Source of the DNA: Effrenium voratum
Lineage: Eukaryota; Sar; Dinophyceae; Suessiales; Symbiodiniaceae
Assembly: GCA_963377175.1 (NCBI GenBank)
Contig: CAUJNA010000502.1
Location: 1,257,403 to 1,321,402, forward strand
Direction: 5' to 3'
Length of the DNA stretch: 64,000 bases
The position numbers and the translations under genes were made by a program. Below, piece after piece: positions 22,020 through 31,027 of the stretch; the first letter of the stretch is position 1, and the number at the start of each line of letters is the position of its first letter. The notes under the pieces are model-generated. The model did not search any database and was not told the origin of the DNA. It saw nothing but the letters and a program-made list of their open reading frames with translations.

Positions 22020-22243
22020 GCATCAGAGATGTCACTGGGGGTTGACCCACAGATCATCCAGCGCAATAGGTTGTTCTGGCTGGCATTCTCATCCCTCCTC
22101 AGTGCATATGCGAGGTTCTTCATCGATGCCTGCAGCTCATTCTGGTAGACCAACCCAAGGTCCCAATTCTTCTGGTAGTCGTCCTTGGAACCACGACCGT
22201 AGGAGTCGATCTTGGGAGCCTTGATCACGCTCAACGTGAACAC
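21974..22243 (-). CDS. linking segment of the unrecognised copia ORF, 89 aa
   Basis: The frame reads sensibly (VFTLSVIKAPKIDSYGRG onward) and is open upstream of its nominal GTG start (YRDRNWGK), so it joins the 22231-23028 frame upstream and the 21360-22019 frame downstream through two indels. Together the three form one protein of roughly 550 residues. No domain is recognised. Confidence 0.45.
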   Translation of the reverse strand: MFTLSVIKAPKIDSYGRGSKDDYQKNWDLGLVYQNELQASMKNLAYALRRDENASQNNLLRWMICGSTPSDISDACIGASIRSCAYRSS

Positions 22244-23028
22244 TTTCCCCCAGTTTCGATCTCTGTACTTGCAATTCTCCGATCGTGCCTCTCAAACTCT
22301 GCAGTCGTCTGGAACTCCTCGGAGCTCCTCCACCTCCTCGATGACGATGCCCTAGATGACTCGTCGCTGATGAATTCTTTGTACACCTCCCCAACCGGGG
22401 TGTTCTGGTGGAATGCAGCTTTGAACGACCGTTCATCGTTGTCCTCGGCCACGCCTAATGCGAGATCCCAGATGTTCGCGATTGATCTCAACATATCCGC
22501 CCCTTCTATGCAGTACTTGGTTACGTCGAGCAACTCGGGGTTCTTCGCCAGCATCGTTGCCTCACCGCAAAGTTGGTTCAGCGCCGACACGATCTTCTTT
22601 CCCTTGCTGCAGAATTCCCTCCATCCAAGCATACATTCGTCGGCAGAAAGCTGTCCGAAAACTTTGCTGATGAACTCTAAGGCAACCCTCATAGACTGCC
22701 CTTCACCTTTCATCATCCCGCGGCCCTTGGCAGAGTAGTACGCAGAGTATGCATAAATAGCGGGGACGCCTATGTCCTCGATCCACTTCACGCACATACC
22801 CAGGTCGCTGCTCATCTCCATCCTCTTGGGTATCCTCTTGCCTTCCTCGATGGCGTTCTTCACCAAATTTCCCAAGAAGACTGCCGCTTGCCTAGATTTC
22901 CCAACAGGCACGCAGAAGAACTCATTTGCATTGACGACATTCGGGTTGGCAGTCATCTTGATGATATTCTCCAGACCCAGGAAAATCCAAAATAAGCAGC
23001 TGCAAATGAAGCCACGGAATTGTCCCAA
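22231..23028 (-). CDS. unrecognised helical copia-element ORF, 265 aa
   Basis: The likely start is the internal Met before TANPNVVNANEFF (about residue 25), because the preceding residues overlap the end of the upstream frame. The body is predicted mostly helical by composition (KSRQAAVFLGNLVKNAIEEG, VALEFISKVFGQLSADEC). The last 40 residues are Arg/Ser-rich and look out of frame. It follows the methyltransferase-like ORF and two tandem copies of the recurrent 12-mer at 23094 and 23130. No function can be assigned. Confidence 0.5.
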   Translation of the reverse strand: MGQFRGFICSCLFWIFLGLENIIKMTANPNVVNANEFFCVPVGKSRQAAVFLGNLVKNAIEEGKRIPKRMEMSSDLGMCVKWIEDIGVPAIYAYSAYYSAKGRGMMKGEGQSMRVALEFISKVFGQLSADECMLGWREFCSKGKKIVSALNQLCGEATMLAKNPELLDVTKYCIEGADMLRSIANIWDLALGVAEDNDERSFKAAFHQNTPVGEVYKEFISDESSRASSSRRWRSSEEFQTTAEFERHDRRIASTEIETGGKCSR

Positions 23029-24221
23029 TGCAAAATCCCAGCTTCAGATTGAGGTGACGAACTCGTCCAGCTCCTCCTTGAAGCTTGGGGTTCGGGACTG
23101 ACCCAGCTCCCCGTATGCACCAGAGGTTCGGGACTGACCCAGCACCTCGGTTGTGCTGTTGGGGTGGTGCAGATTTCGCTCGCAGTAGCTTGGTGCTTCC
23201 GCGATCTCCTTCGCGTAATGCAAGCAAGAGCGAGTTTCAACGGTGCCGGTTTGAGGCACCTTGCTCGAGCACGAAAACGGCGAAGGATCACACCCACAAT
23301 TATAGACGTGTACAACTGGGTTTCTTTGGTTTCACGACCTGCACAAGGTCCATGCTCATGGTTTCCATTGCATTTCTTAGACAACGAGCCACCAAGTTCA
23401 AAGTTCCATGAGACAACTCTCCATGGTTTCTTGATTGGCATGGGTTTCTTTGCATATCTTTGTTTAAAGCCATAGCGACACCCATCAAACTCGTGACTAG
23501 TCCCATCTTGCACGACCTCATGCAGTCTCTCATCTTTCCAATAATCACAACTTCCAGGCAACTCAAACAAGATCGCAGCTCGTTTTGTCATGGCATGCCG
23601 TTTAATTTCAACGAACCGTTCAAACAATCTCCATAATTCTCTTTGTTTGGCCTCGATTTTCTCTGCGGTGTCAATTCCGCGAGTCTTGTTGAGGCGTGCC
23701 CATGATGATCCCCCCGTGCAAGGCCCGGCGAATAACAACAAATCGGAAGGTTTGGTAAGCACATGTCTGGCGATTCTCCCCCCGTACTCGCTCAGTAAGT
23801 CATCAACCAGAGTTATGGTGACAACCTGCGGCCCGTCATGGCGGGCAAGAGCAGTGAACCAGTTTCGTGGTTCGGAACATGCCATCAGCACGATAGGCCG
23901 AGCCAAGTCAACACTGTAAAGAGTGACGACTGTGCGAGTTCTCATACCAGGAAGCGAGACATGAACAGGAGCGCGAAGCACACCACCGTCATGTTTGACC
24001 ATCGCGAGGTCAATACCCGGCGCTAACTGTGGTTTGTGCTTCACCGCAATGCGATACGGAACAAAACAACGACCAGGGACAAGCTGCTCGTGATTGATAT
24101 GTAGACAACGCATGAGCAACTTCAATCGGAGCAACGTTTCCAAAGCAAGGTCGTTAACACACTTCAACTCTATGCGCTCGTTCGACAGTTCTTCAACAAA
24201 TGCGGCCAGCACGGACTGCAT
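22953..24221 (-). CDS. methyltransferase-like ORF downstream of RNase H
   Basis: It is in the same frame as the RNase H ORF, separated from it by one TGA at 24252. The recognisable core is LLLFAGPCTGGSSW (Pro-Cys motif, about residues 163-176), followed by a helix and ILFELPGSCDYW (E-x-P, about residues 223-234). This spacing resembles motifs IV and VI of a C5-methylase-like fold, comparable to the YR element domain at 14507. After about residue 310 the frame degrades. Homologues of such domains sit in dinoflagellate retroelement polyproteins in my recollection; catalytic activity is not shown. Confidence 0.5.
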   Translation of the reverse strand: MQSVLAAFVEELSNERIELKCVNDLALETLLRLKLLMRCLHINHEQLVPGRCFVPYRIAVKHKPQLAPGIDLAMVKHDGGVLRAPVHVSLPGMRTRTVVTLYSVDLARPIVLMACSEPRNWFTALARHDGPQVVTITLVDDLLSEYGGRIARHVLTKPSDLLLFAGPCTGGSSWARLNKTRGIDTAEKIEAKQRELWRLFERFVEIKRHAMTKRAAILFELPGSCDYWKDERLHEVVQDGTSHEFDGCRYGFKQRYAKKPMPIKKPWRVVSWNFELGGSLSKKCNGNHEHGPCAGRETKETQLYTSIIVGVILRRFRARARCLKPAPLKLALACITRRRSRKHQATASEICTTPTAQPRCWVSPEPLVHTGSWVSPEPQASRRSWTSSSPQSEAGILHWDNSVASFAAAYFGFSWVWRISSR

Positions 24222-24251
24222 GTCAACATCCCCGGACCCGACGTGAATTGG

Positions 24252-25883
24252 TCATGGTCGTGGAGACCGTTCCCGCGCCGGTGCAGCGACCGGTACGGGA
24301 TGAAACTGCCAAACTGCGCGTTCAACCCAACCATCAATTCGCACACATTGTAGCCCCGGGTCAACTCTATCCTCAACTTTGAGCCATGACCCATTCTTCA
24401 GAAACCAAGTGGACCGAAGCCACTTGCTCCCAAACGGTGTCATAACCGCGAGTGGAGGTTTCACTCGCATCAATCTGGGTCCCTTGGCAACAACAACCGG
24501 ATCATGTCCTTCATGCTCATGCAATCCCTCTTTAGATGTTAATCCAGACCACCATAGGTCCGGGGGCTTGATCGGTATGTGTGTGTACGGAAATGTTGGA
24601 ACTCCGTCAACTGTCCCCGAAGCGGTCTGCATGGTCCCCTTTATGGGATCACACGTGGGTGTGAGCGCCTTGAGGGTATCCGGGTCAGACAGCAAGCTCG
24701 GGTCAAGTAGACCAATCTGCAAACATGCATGTATCCATTTGCGCCCATCATTGAACGCCTTGGTGTAAATATCGGCCGCCATCCTGTCGGTGACCTCATA
24801 CGCCAAGTACATGTAATCACGTGTGAACATCTCATGCATCCACGAAATGCTAACACCATGGCTTCTCTCAAGGTGGCGCATCGTGGGGTTTCTCCCCGAT
24901 CGCACGACACCGATCATAGCATTGTTATCGTCATAGAACACAAAGTTCGGAGACTTCTTGAGGATCCGCTCTACCAACTTGAGAGCGGGCATACCCATCG
25001 ATCTCATGGCAACATCGGCCGCAACAATCTCGGCCTCGGGAGTGGAGTGACTCACACAACCCTGTCTTTTAGAGCTGCCAGACAACGGAAACCGGGTATT
25101 AGGCCCTGGTATATTCAAGTGTCCACCGGAGGTGGAACGCAGCGAGTCAATGCATCCCGCAAAGTCAGCGTCCGCATACAAGGCCAAGTGCACATCGTCC
25201 ATAGGGTCTCCAACCCAACCGACCATGCGCCAATGTTTGGTATGATGCACATAGCACATCAAGTGATGCAAACCCCGATCCTCGGAGTCAGTCCACCTAT
25301 GCACGTTCCGTGCTAGGCGATTCACTTGCCGCAACAAATCGAAGCGAGCAATCCGCGCACCGTACAGCAACTTCATCAGTACGATAGCGGCATGCGGAGC
25401 AAGGTGTCCACGCACGGGCTCCTTCATGGCCAACTCAGGAGTCCCTCCCCGTTGGTCCGGCACTGTGGCAGAACCGTCGGTGGGCACAAGATTGTTACAC
25501 CAATTGCACACGACTGACGGCCCCTCTCTGGCAGGCTTCCGTGAGACGTGATTCTTGGTTTCTTCATGCAACTCAGGGGTGACAACCTTATTCAACTTCA
25601 CGTCGCCCGCCACTTCAAGATAGCGGTCGACACAGGAACGTAGGAACTGTTCCATGTCATAGGTCACCGTTGTTACTCGGTGTCCGTTCACGAGAGTGAC
25701 GTTTCCCTTGCTTTGATTGCAACCAAGGTACATGTCAAGTCCAGTCTCGGGCTCAATCTTCAAACGTGTACGCAACATGCTCCACCCTTGGGCAAGGTTC
25801 TTCTGCGGCCCTGCCATTTTGAAGTCGTCGACATACACAACAGAACAAGCTGGAGCTTTTCGTGAATGTACACTGAAGGCCAT
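24252..25883 (-). CDS. copia RT (C-terminal part) and RNase H
   Basis: It opens with the RT active site VVYVDDFKMAG (YVDD, about residues 16-26), then thumb and connection, then RNase H: YADADFAGCID, TPEAEIVAADVA and FYDDNNAMIG supply the acidic residues. NPTMRHLERSHGVSISW and a DRMAADIYTKAF box are characteristic of the copia C-terminus. The frame continues from 25760-27994 after a single-base change in an AAAA run near 25860. The nominal start is therefore internal. Confidence 0.88.
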   Translation of the reverse strand: MAFSVHSRKAPACSVVYVDDFKMAGPQKNLAQGWSMLRTRLKIEPETGLDMYLGCNQSKGNVTLVNGHRVTTVTYDMEQFLRSCVDRYLEVAGDVKLNKVVTPELHEETKNHVSRKPAREGPSVVCNWCNNLVPTDGSATVPDQRGGTPELAMKEPVRGHLAPHAAIVLMKLLYGARIARFDLLRQVNRLARNVHRWTDSEDRGLHHLMCYVHHTKHWRMVGWVGDPMDDVHLALYADADFAGCIDSLRSTSGGHLNIPGPNTRFPLSGSSKRQGCVSHSTPEAEIVAADVAMRSMGMPALKLVERILKKSPNFVFYDDNNAMIGVVRSGRNPTMRHLERSHGVSISWMHEMFTRDYMYLAYEVTDRMAADIYTKAFNDGRKWIHACLQIGLLDPSLLSDPDTLKALTPTCDPIKGTMQTASGTVDGVPTFPYTHIPIKPPDLWWSGLTSKEGLHEHEGHDPVVVAKGPRLMRVKPPLAVMTPFGSKWLRSTWFLKNGSWLKVEDRVDPGLQCVRIDGWVERAVWQFHPVPVAAPARERSPRP

Positions 25884-27994
25884 TCTTCGCCGATGGGCTC
25901 AAAACCAACGGCACGCACCGACTCATCGCAGTGCTGCTCCCAAAATGTTCCCGCATCTGGGTGTCCGTACAGCGCCTTCCTCAACGGGACGACTGGTCTT
26001 CTGTACTTATCCCATTTGAATTCACTCGGCACGGCCTCCGGTGGCAATTCAATCCAACACGGCGTGCCTCTCAAGGTGGCCTGTATGTACGCCTGAACAG
26101 CGTCGGCCATCTGCACATCCCAGCCATCATGACAACCCAGAAAATCCGCCCAACGCGAGGCTTCAAATGAAGCAGGAGAGTTCCCCAAATCTTGAATCAT
26201 CGCAGCCTCAAAGCTTTGGTTCTTCACTTGGTTCCCCAGCAACACGCCTCTACCCTTGAACTTCCTCTTTGGATCACCAACAGGCAACTGTGAGTGCTTT
26301 TCAACGCAAATGCCATGTGCGCGAGCCATGTGTATTTCCTCCCCCTTCGCTTTTGCTTCTCTGGCTACAGCGTCATATTCGCGCACCGCGCCAAGATCGA
26401 AGACCCCCTGGTCGATTAATCCCGACCACTCTGTCTTCATTGATGCCAATGCATCAGGGTTGGTCAACATCTCTTTCCGGCCTACCGGCCTGGATACTAA
26501 AGCGTCGAAGAATCGTACAACTTTCACAGCCTTCTCTCTGTGCTGTATTCGCTCAGAGGTCACGCACGGCATCGATGGGTACTTCTTGGCTTCACCGTCC
26601 TCGCCTATCGCAGGCATTGCGAGTGGCACTTTTCCAGAAACTATCTCAGCAGACTCCTCCCATTCATACCAGATGAGGTCCGTCGATTCGTCGACCGATG
26701 GATCCGTCCCCGATGCCGTCTCAGCTTCGTCTTTATGACTCTCCCTGACTGATGCAACCGCCTTCGTCCAGTTTGGAGTCGACTTTGATCGCTCCTCAGA
26801 CTTGAACTTCCAGGCATAAATTACCACCAGACACTCAAATTCTTTCTCAAGCTGAACGTTTCGTCTCATGACGTCTTGGGAATGTTTGGAATCCATGAGA
26901 ACAACCACCCCGTCGACAGGATTAACAACAATCCTGACCCATTCAAGCTCAGCCAAGTGCTTCCCATCCATTGGGTTCTTGATCTTTGATATGTTCTTCC
27001 GCAATCCCCAATTGTACTGCCATTCTATTCCACCCCAACGGTTCCGAAGCATCGCTCGAATTCTCTTACCACCGGGCATCTGTAATGTCCGTGCCTCTGC
27101 CGGCGCGGAAATCTCAGACTCTTTACTCTTGGGATCTTCCTCTTTCCTTTTGCCACCGCCCTTCACCTCGGCCTTCTCTTCCTTGGTGTAATATTTACTC
27201 ATCATCCTCCATTCTTCAGGAGTGAACTCTGGAGGTCTCGATGTCTTCATTAGCCTGAATCCGTCCTTCCCGACAGGATACGGTCTCCCGGCCTTGTCGA
27301 TCTTAACCTCCTTGCCATCGTCGTTGACGTACGTGATACCATCCCCGGGTAGCCCAACTGACACATGTGGAAGGTCGGACTTCGCAACCTTCTCATCGCC
27401 CTTAGAGTGTCCATCTCCTTTCCCTTTTGAGGAGCTCGGTCTAGCATCTTCTTCTCCTGCATGATCCCCCCGATCTCCGGCGATTACCTCCGGGCCATCG
27501 TCGAGCAGTAGACCAGCGATCTGATCGACCTCATCGTCAAGCAGTCGCTTCTCGTCACTCTGCAACAATTCTGGCTCGTAGTCCTCATCCTCGATCAGGC
27601 GGTCACGTGCATCCAGACCGATTGCATCGATAGACATCTCTATTCCTTCCAAAGTCTCGTTGGCAACCTTGTACCTCTGTTGTATTGGGAATGTCAGAGG
27701 AGATTTCAGGATCATCCTCTCCGTCTGATGTGGCATTCTCAACCGAGGCGGAACCTTTGCCTTCTTGATGTTCAGCTCTGCACCCGCAAATACAGTAAGT
27801 GCCCAAGCACGATACTTGTTTGCCCAATGCATACCGGTGCTCAACACATATCCAGCAAATATACCAGTTTCCCCTCTCGGCTCGAACTTCTCCCTCTTTC
27901 CCCCTCGTGCTTCGCTCGGCTTGAAGTCCACTAGCGCAACCAAAGGGTATCTTCTCGCCCTTGAACTCCTCGCCATGCAGCCGCATCCATGCAC
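25760..27994 (-). CDS. copia integrase C-terminus, linker and RT (N-terminal part)
   Basis: The first 60 residues carry the integrase C-terminal region (FEPRGETGIFAGYVL). An acidic and Ser-rich linker follows, then the copia RT: FKGRGVLLGNQVKN, DVQMADAVQAYIQA (motif A region; the usual catalytic Asp precedes AVQAY), and VPLRKALYGHPDAGTFWEQH. The frame fails at about 25860, just before the YVDD box, which is read in the next frame. Upstream it takes over from the 27603-28190 frame near 27950. Confidence 0.87.
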   Translation of the reverse strand: MHGCGCMARSSRARRYPLVALVDFKPSEARGGKREKFEPRGETGIFAGYVLSTGMHWANKYRAWALTVFAGAELNIKKAKVPPRLRMPHQTERMILKSPLTFPIQQRYKVANETLEGIEMSIDAIGLDARDRLIEDEDYEPELLQSDEKRLLDDEVDQIAGLLLDDGPEVIAGDRGDHAGEEDARPSSSKGKGDGHSKGDEKVAKSDLPHVSVGLPGDGITYVNDDGKEVKIDKAGRPYPVGKDGFRLMKTSRPPEFTPEEWRMMSKYYTKEEKAEVKGGGKRKEEDPKSKESEISAPAEARTLQMPGGKRIRAMLRNRWGGIEWQYNWGLRKNISKIKNPMDGKHLAELEWVRIVVNPVDGVVVLMDSKHSQDVMRRNVQLEKEFECLVVIYAWKFKSEERSKSTPNWTKAVASVRESHKDEAETASGTDPSVDESTDLIWYEWEESAEIVSGKVPLAMPAIGEDGEAKKYPSMPCVTSERIQHREKAVKVVRFFDALVSRPVGRKEMLTNPDALASMKTEWSGLIDQGVFDLGAVREYDAVAREAKAKGEEIHMARAHGICVEKHSQLPVGDPKRKFKGRGVLLGNQVKNQSFEAAMIQDLGNSPASFEASRWADFLGCHDGWDVQMADAVQAYIQATLRGTPCWIELPPEAVPSEFKWDKYRRPVVPLRKALYGHPDAGTFWEQHCDESVRAVGFEPIGEEWPSVYIHEKLQLVLLCMSTTSKWQGRRRTLPKGGACCVHV

Positions 27995-28190
27995 TCGATC
28001 CGTTCACCTCTTCGATGTTCATGAGATGGCACAGAGTGGTGATGGCTTGCACCCAATAACACGTGGGTAGACCGGCATGTACTAGACAAGCCGAAGTCTG
28101 GTCAATGATGAATTGATTTGTTCTTTCTGCAAGGGAATTGTTCTGCGGCCGTCCAGGCAGCGATAGGTCGTGGTTCAGCTTCAACTCCAC
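27603..28190 (-). CDS. copia integrase core, second segment
   Basis: Reading back from the nominal start, the frame is continuous with 28230-29324 across one in-frame TAG, and the stretch between holds SDDGPEL (second catalytic Asp). SLAERTNQF (catalytic Glu) lies near residues 20-28, and the Asp-Glu spacing is about 30. After roughly residue 75 the frame is wrong and the product continues in the 25760-27994 frame. Confidence 0.78.
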   Translation of the reverse strand: MELKLNHDLSLPGRPQNNSLAERTNQFIIDQTSACLVHAGLPTCYWVQAITTLCHLMNIEEVNGSSAWMRLHGEEFKGEKIPFGCASGLQAERSTRGKEGEVRAERGNWYICWICVEHRYALGKQVSCLGTYCICGCRAEHQEGKGSASVENATSDGEDDPEISSDIPNTTEVQGCQRDFGRNRDVYRCNRSGCT

Positions 28191-28229
28191 GCACGCATTG
28201 ATCAGTTCCGGGCCGTCATCTGAATATAC

Positions 28230-29324
28230 CTACTTGATTTTCCTCCTCCCGCAGAAGTGCTTGATAGCCCTGACGACTGAGTCAGTGTCTCTTCTCGCGG
28301 TGGGATAAGCCATGATAATTCCGGTATATATGTCCCGGATGATGAGCGCATACCTGCCTTCCACTTCATGATCTCCTGATGCCGTCACAAAGTCGAACGT
28401 CACCAGGTCACCGAACGTCTTCACTTCTCTTTTGAATGCTCCCGTTCGCGATCTGAAGTGTCTCATCTTTGCCTTGACGCATGATTCGCAGAAGGGATTT
28501 CGGTATCTGGGTGTAAGCAAATGAGCTATGGAGTTGGCGTCCTTCTTGAGGACTCCCACTTTCCTCTTTATTGATGATCCTTCGTACACGTCTACTTCGA
28601 TTCCGGCATCTGGATCATCTTCATCAACCTCTTCCTCGTGAGCTTCGGCATCACCATGTCGATGCGGGACTGACCCAACATCTACAGGTATTTCCTCAGC
28701 CACGGGAGGCGGACGTACCGGACCGGCTCCTCCGGGTGGCCCGAAGTCGAATGCCCCGTCGTGGTGTTCGCCCTCGGCCTCTGCGGACTCACCGACAGCG
28801 GCGGGTGTGACGTCGTTCTCATCGTCACCTCCCTGATCTGCCTCGTCGTTCGTTACCATCGCCAATACTTCCGAAAAGTGCTCCTTGAGGTCGTCTATCG
28901 TAGGGCGATGCCTGTTACTCCGAAGCTTACCATCTCTCACTAGGTACGGGATGTCGTCCTTGACCTGCAAGTGCACGAATCCCTGCTTTGGCGTAACCAT
29001 GAAAGGTAGTTTACCAGGCATCCAGTGAAATGCATAACCCATCTTCATGCATCTCCTCCCCACTGACAATACCGTGGGTGTCTCGTCCAATACATGCGGC
29101 TCGACAGTCTCGTCCAACTCGTCCACGACTATCTTGGCCACATCAGATGTGGAAGTGGAACCATTCGCGGTCTGGAACACGATCTCGTCGTCATCTTTCA
29201 CGATGTCGACACCCAGTCTCTTCGCCTTGGCTCTTCCAATGAGATCATGACCACATCCGGTGTCCATCAACCATTTCACCCGTTTGCTGATGCACGTTGA
29301 CATGGCGAAAACGTTCTTCGGCAT
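28230..29324 (-). CDS. retroviral-type aspartic protease and integrase N-terminus
   Basis: The protease active site is LMDTGCGHD (Asp21-Thr22-Gly23). It would cleave the polyprotein as a dimer. An acidic linker includes VGSVPH, encoded by an exact copy of the recurrent 12-mer at 28666-28677. The zinc-binding integrase N-terminus (AHLLTPRYRNPFCESC) and the first catalytic Asp (LVTFDFVT) follow. The frame ends at TAG 28230-28232 inside the integrase core and is otherwise open onward. Confidence 0.87.
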   Translation of the reverse strand: MPKNVFAMSTCISKRVKWLMDTGCGHDLIGRAKAKRLGVDIVKDDDEIVFQTANGSTSTSDVAKIVVDELDETVEPHVLDETPTVLSVGRRCMKMGYAFHWMPGKLPFMVTPKQGFVHLQVKDDIPYLVRDGKLRSNRHRPTIDDLKEHFSEVLAMVTNDEADQGGDDENDVTPAAVGESAEAEGEHHDGAFDFGPPGGAGPVRPPPVAEEIPVDVGSVPHRHGDAEAHEEEVDEDDPDAGIEVDVYEGSSIKRKVGVLKKDANSIAHLLTPRYRNPFCESCVKAKMRHFRSRTGAFKREVKTFGDLVTFDFVTASGDHEVEGRYALIIRDIYTGIIMAYPTARRDTDSVVRAIKHFCGRRKIK

Positions 29325-29351
29325 ACCATGCTGTTTCTTCCAGTCGACAGC

Positions 29352-29714
29352 CTATTCCTTGATCTCGTCCTTGTTCCGATCATACTCGAACATTATGCTG
29401 CTCTCCTTGGTCACCGGGAAGTAGTGCTTCTTATATATATCATCCACCACGTCTCTCAGTATCTTCGCACGTATCAATGATCGTTGGACTTGATAGGCTG
29501 ATAATTCACGATGATCACTGCTTTTGAACTTCTTCTCGTCGACGTACACGTACTGATAAGGCTCATTCTCATTGTCCTCATAACCGTACCATTCTCCTTT
29601 TCGTTCCCATTGCCTTCTCTCGTCTTCGAGGTAGGTGATCTCCCATTCTCGTCGACGTCGAGCACTTCCTTGAACCACACCATTTTCTCGGGGATCTCGG
29701 ACTCGGCAGACCAT
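29352..29714 (-). CDS. Gag C-terminus up to the Gag-protease junction
   Basis: This frame continues Gag after a frameshift near 29640 (REWEITYLEDERRQWERKG onward) and reads well to TAG at 29352-29354. Beyond the TAG the same frame is open through a short spacer into the protease. A single UAG exactly between Gag and protease could be a readthrough stop, as known for murine leukaemia virus, or simply a nonsense mutation. Confidence 0.55.
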   Translation of the reverse strand: MVCRVRDPRENGVVQGSARRRREWEITYLEDERRQWERKGEWYGYEDNENEPYQYVYVDEKKFKSSDHRELSAYQVQRSLIRAKILRDVVDDIYKKHYFPVTKESSIMFEYDRNKDEIKE

Positions 29715-31027
29715 CTCGATGATTCGCTCATCGCGTCGTCATTGTGCTCGTGGTAGACAGTCTCGGCTTCATCCGGTTCGACCTGATCAACGTCCTTCTT
29801 GAAGCTTACCTTCCCTGCAGGAGCCGATTGCTTCAGGACTATCGCGGGCATTGCGATGGCCCTCCTTGCAATGGCTGGCGCTGCGGCTTTGGCGGCAGCC
29901 TTCGACTTGGCTCGCGCCTTGTCATTTGACGTTGCTGGAGCTGAATTGTTCTTGATGAGCTCATGCCTATACTTGCAAGCGCTTCCCTTATCGCACTTCC
30001 CCTTCTGAAACGCGAAGCATGCTCCATCATCTCTCTTTGGTGACGATGATCTGGGCTTGGATTTGCCCTTTCCTTTCCCCTTGGACATGCTCTCCAACTT
30101 ATGCTCCGTCTTCTTGCTGTGGGAAAAAGTGCATTCATTTCCTTTCACACACCCCTTCGCCGATTTGAAGTGGTACCAGCAGGGATTATCCTTGCTTCCG
30201 CCCGGACTCTTGCCTCTATCGCTGGCACCGTCGGACTTGCCGTTCTTGCCAGCGTGGCCCTTTGCCTTGGCTTTTGGGAGCACAGGAGCGGTTTCAGGTC
30301 CACCGGGTTTCCCCTTTCTGCCCTTGCCACCCTGGTTCTCCTGTTTGCCAGTTGCTGGAGCCGCATCCTTCCCGCCTGACTTCATCATCGACTTGACCGA
30401 TTTCTCCTTCATGTCGAGCATCAGGTCTTCCCGATCTGCCTTGATCTGATAGTCGATCAACGCCAATAAGAATTCATCCGTCTTCTGAGGATGCTTGTCC
30501 GGTAGTCTATGGTAGGCATTGAGGCCGAACTCCATCTTCTTGCTCCCTTTGATCTTCCTGTAAAGGATGTCTCTGAGAGCCAGCTTACTGGGTCTGTCCT
30601 CGCTCCTCATCTTCAGCAGCAAATCATACCATTTGTTCCTGAACATGACCAGGTTCTTGTCGCCAGGAAAGTCAAGGTTGAATAGATGCTCGATGTGGTA
30701 GACAAGATCCGTTCTATCGGAAGTTCTGAATGATTGCATAACTAATGCCACCAACTCTCGTCCCTTCACGATCACCCCTTGTTGATGTCGTAGTTCAGAG
30801 TGTCGTGTAGCATCGAGGTATACGTCCGTGGCTTCGTCAGGTGCTTGTTTCAGCATGTTCTGCATGCCCATGGCCATCTTAATATCTATCGTAGCAAATC
30901 TGTCGCCACCTGAATCGCTAAGCAAATCCAGGTCTGGGTTCAACCCAAGAGCCTGCTCCAGCCATTTCGTCCATGCGTCGGTATCTGGATCCGCACATGC
31001 GCTCAGAACATTCATCAGCAGTTGCAT
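29474..31027 (-). CDS. Gag with two CCCH zinc fingers
   Basis: The N-terminal half is a helical capsid-like region (TWKMQLLMNVLSA upstream in the correct frame, then DTDAWTKWLEQALG). A Lys/Gly-rich basic linker leads to two CCCH fingers: CWYHFKSAKGC...C...H (about residues 282-302) and CFAFQKGKCDKGSACKYRH (about 336-354, spacing 7-5-3). These fingers would bind RNA, in place of the CCHC knuckle of most copia Gags. The last 60 residues of this frame look out of frame. Confidence 0.75.
   Translation of the reverse strand: MQLLMNVLSACADPDTDAWTKWLEQALGLNPDLDLLSDSGGDRFATIDIKMAMGMQNMLKQAPDEATDVYLDATRHSELRHQQGVIVKGRELVALVMQSFRTSDRTDLVYHIEHLFNLDFPGDKNLVMFRNKWYDLLLKMRSEDRPSKLALRDILYRKIKGSKKMEFGLNAYHRLPDKHPQKTDEFLLALIDYQIKADREDLMLDMKEKSVKSMMKSGGKDAAPATGKQENQGGKGRKGKPGGPETAPVLPKAKAKGHAGKNGKSDGASDRGKSPGGSKDNPCWYHFKSAKGCVKGNECTFSHSKKTEHKLESMSKGKGKGKSKPRSSSPKRDDGACFAFQKGKCDKGSACKYRHELIKNNSAPATSNDKARAKSKAAAKAAAPAIARRAIAMPAIVLKQSAPAGKVSFKKDVDQVEPDEAETVYHEHNDDAMSESSRWSAESEIPEKMVWFKEVLDVDENGRSPTSKTREGNGNEKENGTVMRTMRMSLISTCTSTRRSSKAVIIVNYQPIKSNDH

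Noticed and set aside
16317..24221. An independent RNA or DNA virus inserted between the LTRs
   Set aside because: No viral hallmark gene is visible in this block, and it shares orientation and the recurrent 12-mer with the Gag-Pol part, so I treat it as part of the element; a captured origin remains possible.
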